DNA of 64,000 nt from Rhizobium aethiopicum (GTDB taxonomy: Bacteria > Pseudomonadota > Alphaproteobacteria > Rhizobiales > Rhizobiaceae), in the NCBI RefSeq assembly GCF_014197535.1, contig NZ_JACIFV010000003.1, positions 186,001 to 250,000 on the forward strand, given 5' to 3'. Below are positions 62,768 to 64,000 of the stretch, one piece after another. The notes beneath the pieces are model-generated. The model saw only the letters and a program-made list of their open reading frames with translations. It had not been told where the DNA came from and did no database searches. Each line of letters begins with the position of its first letter. Position 1 is the stretch's first letter. The position numbers and the translations under genes were made by a program.

Positions 62768-64000
62768 ATGATGAAGCGCCGTGTCGCCATCAGCATTCTT
62801 GGAACGACTCTCGACGTGGGCCGGCGTGAAGACCGATGGACGCGCTGGCGGCCGAATGTCGGCCTTTGCCAACAGACCGGTCTTTTCATCGATCGGCTGG
62901 AACTGATCCACGACAACCATTCCGACTGGCTGGCCAAGACTGTGATCAGGGATATCGAGACGATTTCGCCCGCGACGGAGGTTCGCCAGCGCATCATCAA
63001 TCTGCGGGATCCCTGGGACTTTTCCGAAGTCTATACGAGCCTCAGGGATTTTGCCCGCGACTACAGTTTCGATCCCGAGGCCGAAGACTATCTCGTCAAC
63101 ATCACCACCGGCACTCACGTCGCCCAGATCTGCTGGTTCCTCCTGACCGAAGCGCGCATCATCCCCGGCAGGTTGCTGCAACTCTCTCCGCCGCGCGAGC
63201 GCGAGCCGGGACAGGATTTCGCGGGAACCCATCGCATCATCGATCTTGATCTCTCGCGCTATGACGAAATCGCCAAGCGCTTCGCATCCGAACAGGCTGA
63301 TGCCGCCTCGTTTCTGAAATCCGGTATTTCGACGCGAAACCCCGCCTTCAACCGAATGATCGATGAGATCGAGCGCGTTGTGATCCGTTCTACCGCACCC
63401 GTCTTGCTGACCGGCCCGACCGGCGCGGGAAAATCCCAGCTTGCCAAGCGCATCTACGAACTCAAGAGGGTCGAGCGAAAGGTCAGCGGCCCCTTCGTCG
63501 AGGTCAACTGCGCAACGCTGCGTGGGGATCACGCCATGTCGGCGCTTTTCGGCCATGTCAAAGGCGCCTTCACCGGCGCCGCAGGCGAACGGCCCGGCCT
63601 GCTGAAGTCGGCGGACAAGGGCGTGCTCTTTCTCGATGAGATCGGGGAACTCGGCCTCGATGAACAGGCCATGTGCCTGCGGGCGATCGAGGAGAAGCGC
63701 TTCCTGCCGGTCGGCGCGGACCGCGAAGTTTCCGCCGACTTCCAGCTTCTGGCGGGCACCAATCGCGATCTCGGTGACGCCGTCCATCATGGTCAATTCC
63801 GCGAAGATCTCTTTGCCCGGCTCAATCTATGGACTTTCCAGCTGCCGGCGTTGCGCGAGCGCAAGGAGGATATCGAGCCCAATCTCGATTTCGAGCTTCG
63901 ACGGTTCCTTGAACGTGAAGGGCAGAACGTGACGTTCAACAAAGAGGCGCGAAGCCGCTATCTCGCGTTTGCGACCGGCTCGGAGGCTGTCTGGAGCGCG
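62768..64000 (+). CDS. rtcR: RtcR sigma-54-dependent activator (C-terminus beyond window)
   Basis: The first 411 residues are visible. The N-terminal CARF-like sensor (residues ~1-180) has VAISILGTTLDVG and YLVNITTGTHVAQICWFLLT. The AAA+ domain has Walker A GPTGAGKS (~216), the sigma-54 loop GAFTGA (~266), Walker B GVLFLDEIGEL (~285) and REDLFARLNLW. The DNA-binding domain is cut off. RtcR activates the rtcB operon; in enteric bacteria its CARF domain senses tRNA fragments with 2',3'-cyclic phosphate ends. It is divergent from rsr. The ribosome-binding site is weak (GGAT). Confidence 0.93.
   Translation, partial: MMKRRVAISILGTTLDVGRREDRWTRWRPNVGLCQQTGLFIDRLELIHDNHSDWLAKTVIRDIETISPATEVRQRIINLRDPWDFSEVYTSLRDFARDYSFDPEAEDYLVNITTGTHVAQICWFLLTEARIIPGRLLQLSPPREREPGQDFAGTHRIIDLDLSRYDEIAKRFASEQADAASFLKSGISTRNPAFNRMIDEIERVVIRSTAPVLLTGPTGAGKSQLAKRIYELKRVERKVSGPFVEVNCATLRGDHAMSALFGHVKGAFTGAAGERPGLLKSADKGVLFLDEIGELGLDEQAMCLRAIEEKRFLPVGADREVSADFQLLAGTNRDLGDAVHHGQFREDLFARLNLWTFQLPALRERKEDIEPNLDFELRRFLEREGQNVTFNKEARSRYLAFATGSEAVWSA

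Overview
The window is a gene-dense, GC-rich stretch of an alphaproteobacterial chromosome, almost certainly Rhizobium of the leguminosarum/etli group. The markers are a 1154-residue pyruvate carboxylase with the R. etli layout (biotinyl Lys1119), cyclic beta-1,2-glucan genes ndvA and ndvB with an OpgC-type modifier, poly-hydroxybutyrate genes phbA/phbB/phaR, RpoH2-type sigma-32, CarD and EcfG-type (GGAAC-N16-nGTT) promoters. I see no IS element, prophage, CRISPR array, rRNA or ordinary tRNA.

Layout. 1-5.5 kb: MFS tail, M48 lipoprotein protease, rpoH2, carD, fdxA and an S4-domain protein. 5.5-10.2 kb: SUV3-like RNA helicase with a repetitive charged tail, a GANTC-rich repeat region, and two small envelope genes behind an EcfG promoter. 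10.3-13.6 kb: phbB, phbA, phaR and a membrane protein. 13.7-19.7 kb: rpmF, GST, a 2H-type phosphoesterase, mtgA, ispA-type prenyl synthase, hisC and ispG. 19.7-25.2 kb: MFS and DeoR-type regulator, a polar amino-acid ABC transporter, and a flavin reductase. 25.4-29.8 kb: pyc and a LuxR solo. 30.1-42.7 kb: ndvA (export), a glyoxalase-fold protein, opgC (modification) and ndvB (synthesis), i.e. a cyclic-glucan neighbourhood. 43.1-50.2 kb: two small proteins, a five-gene peptide ABC transporter and an M19 dipeptidase. 50.3-54 kb: a sugar or myo-inositol ABC transporter with an IolR-like operator. 54.3-58.6 kb: DUF1993, a formylglycine hydrolase, galE, ThuA-like and DUF2934-like genes.

The right end (58.8-64 kb) holds the most interesting system, an RNA-repair and RNA-quality-control locus. 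On the minus strand lie rsr (Ro60/TROVE homologue), a 757-nt spacer and rtcB (RNA ligase). A divergent rtcR (CARF-like domain plus sigma-54 AAA+) controls it, with a sigma-54 -24/-12 promoter and an upstream inverted repeat in the shared intergenic region. The spacer is not empty. It carries five tandem, individually closed Y-RNA-like units of about 93-136 nt that share the motifs GAATGCC and ACTACA. The first unit is a nearly complete circularly permuted tRNA mimic (T arm, then acceptor stem closed by a loop, then D arm), and the others keep progressively different subsets of that mimicry.

Other signals worth following are an EcfG promoter, a 23-codon ORF and a terminator-like hairpin inserted between carD and rpoH2, and a roughly 520-bp region with twelve GANTC (CcrM) sites in three ~200-bp-spaced repeats.
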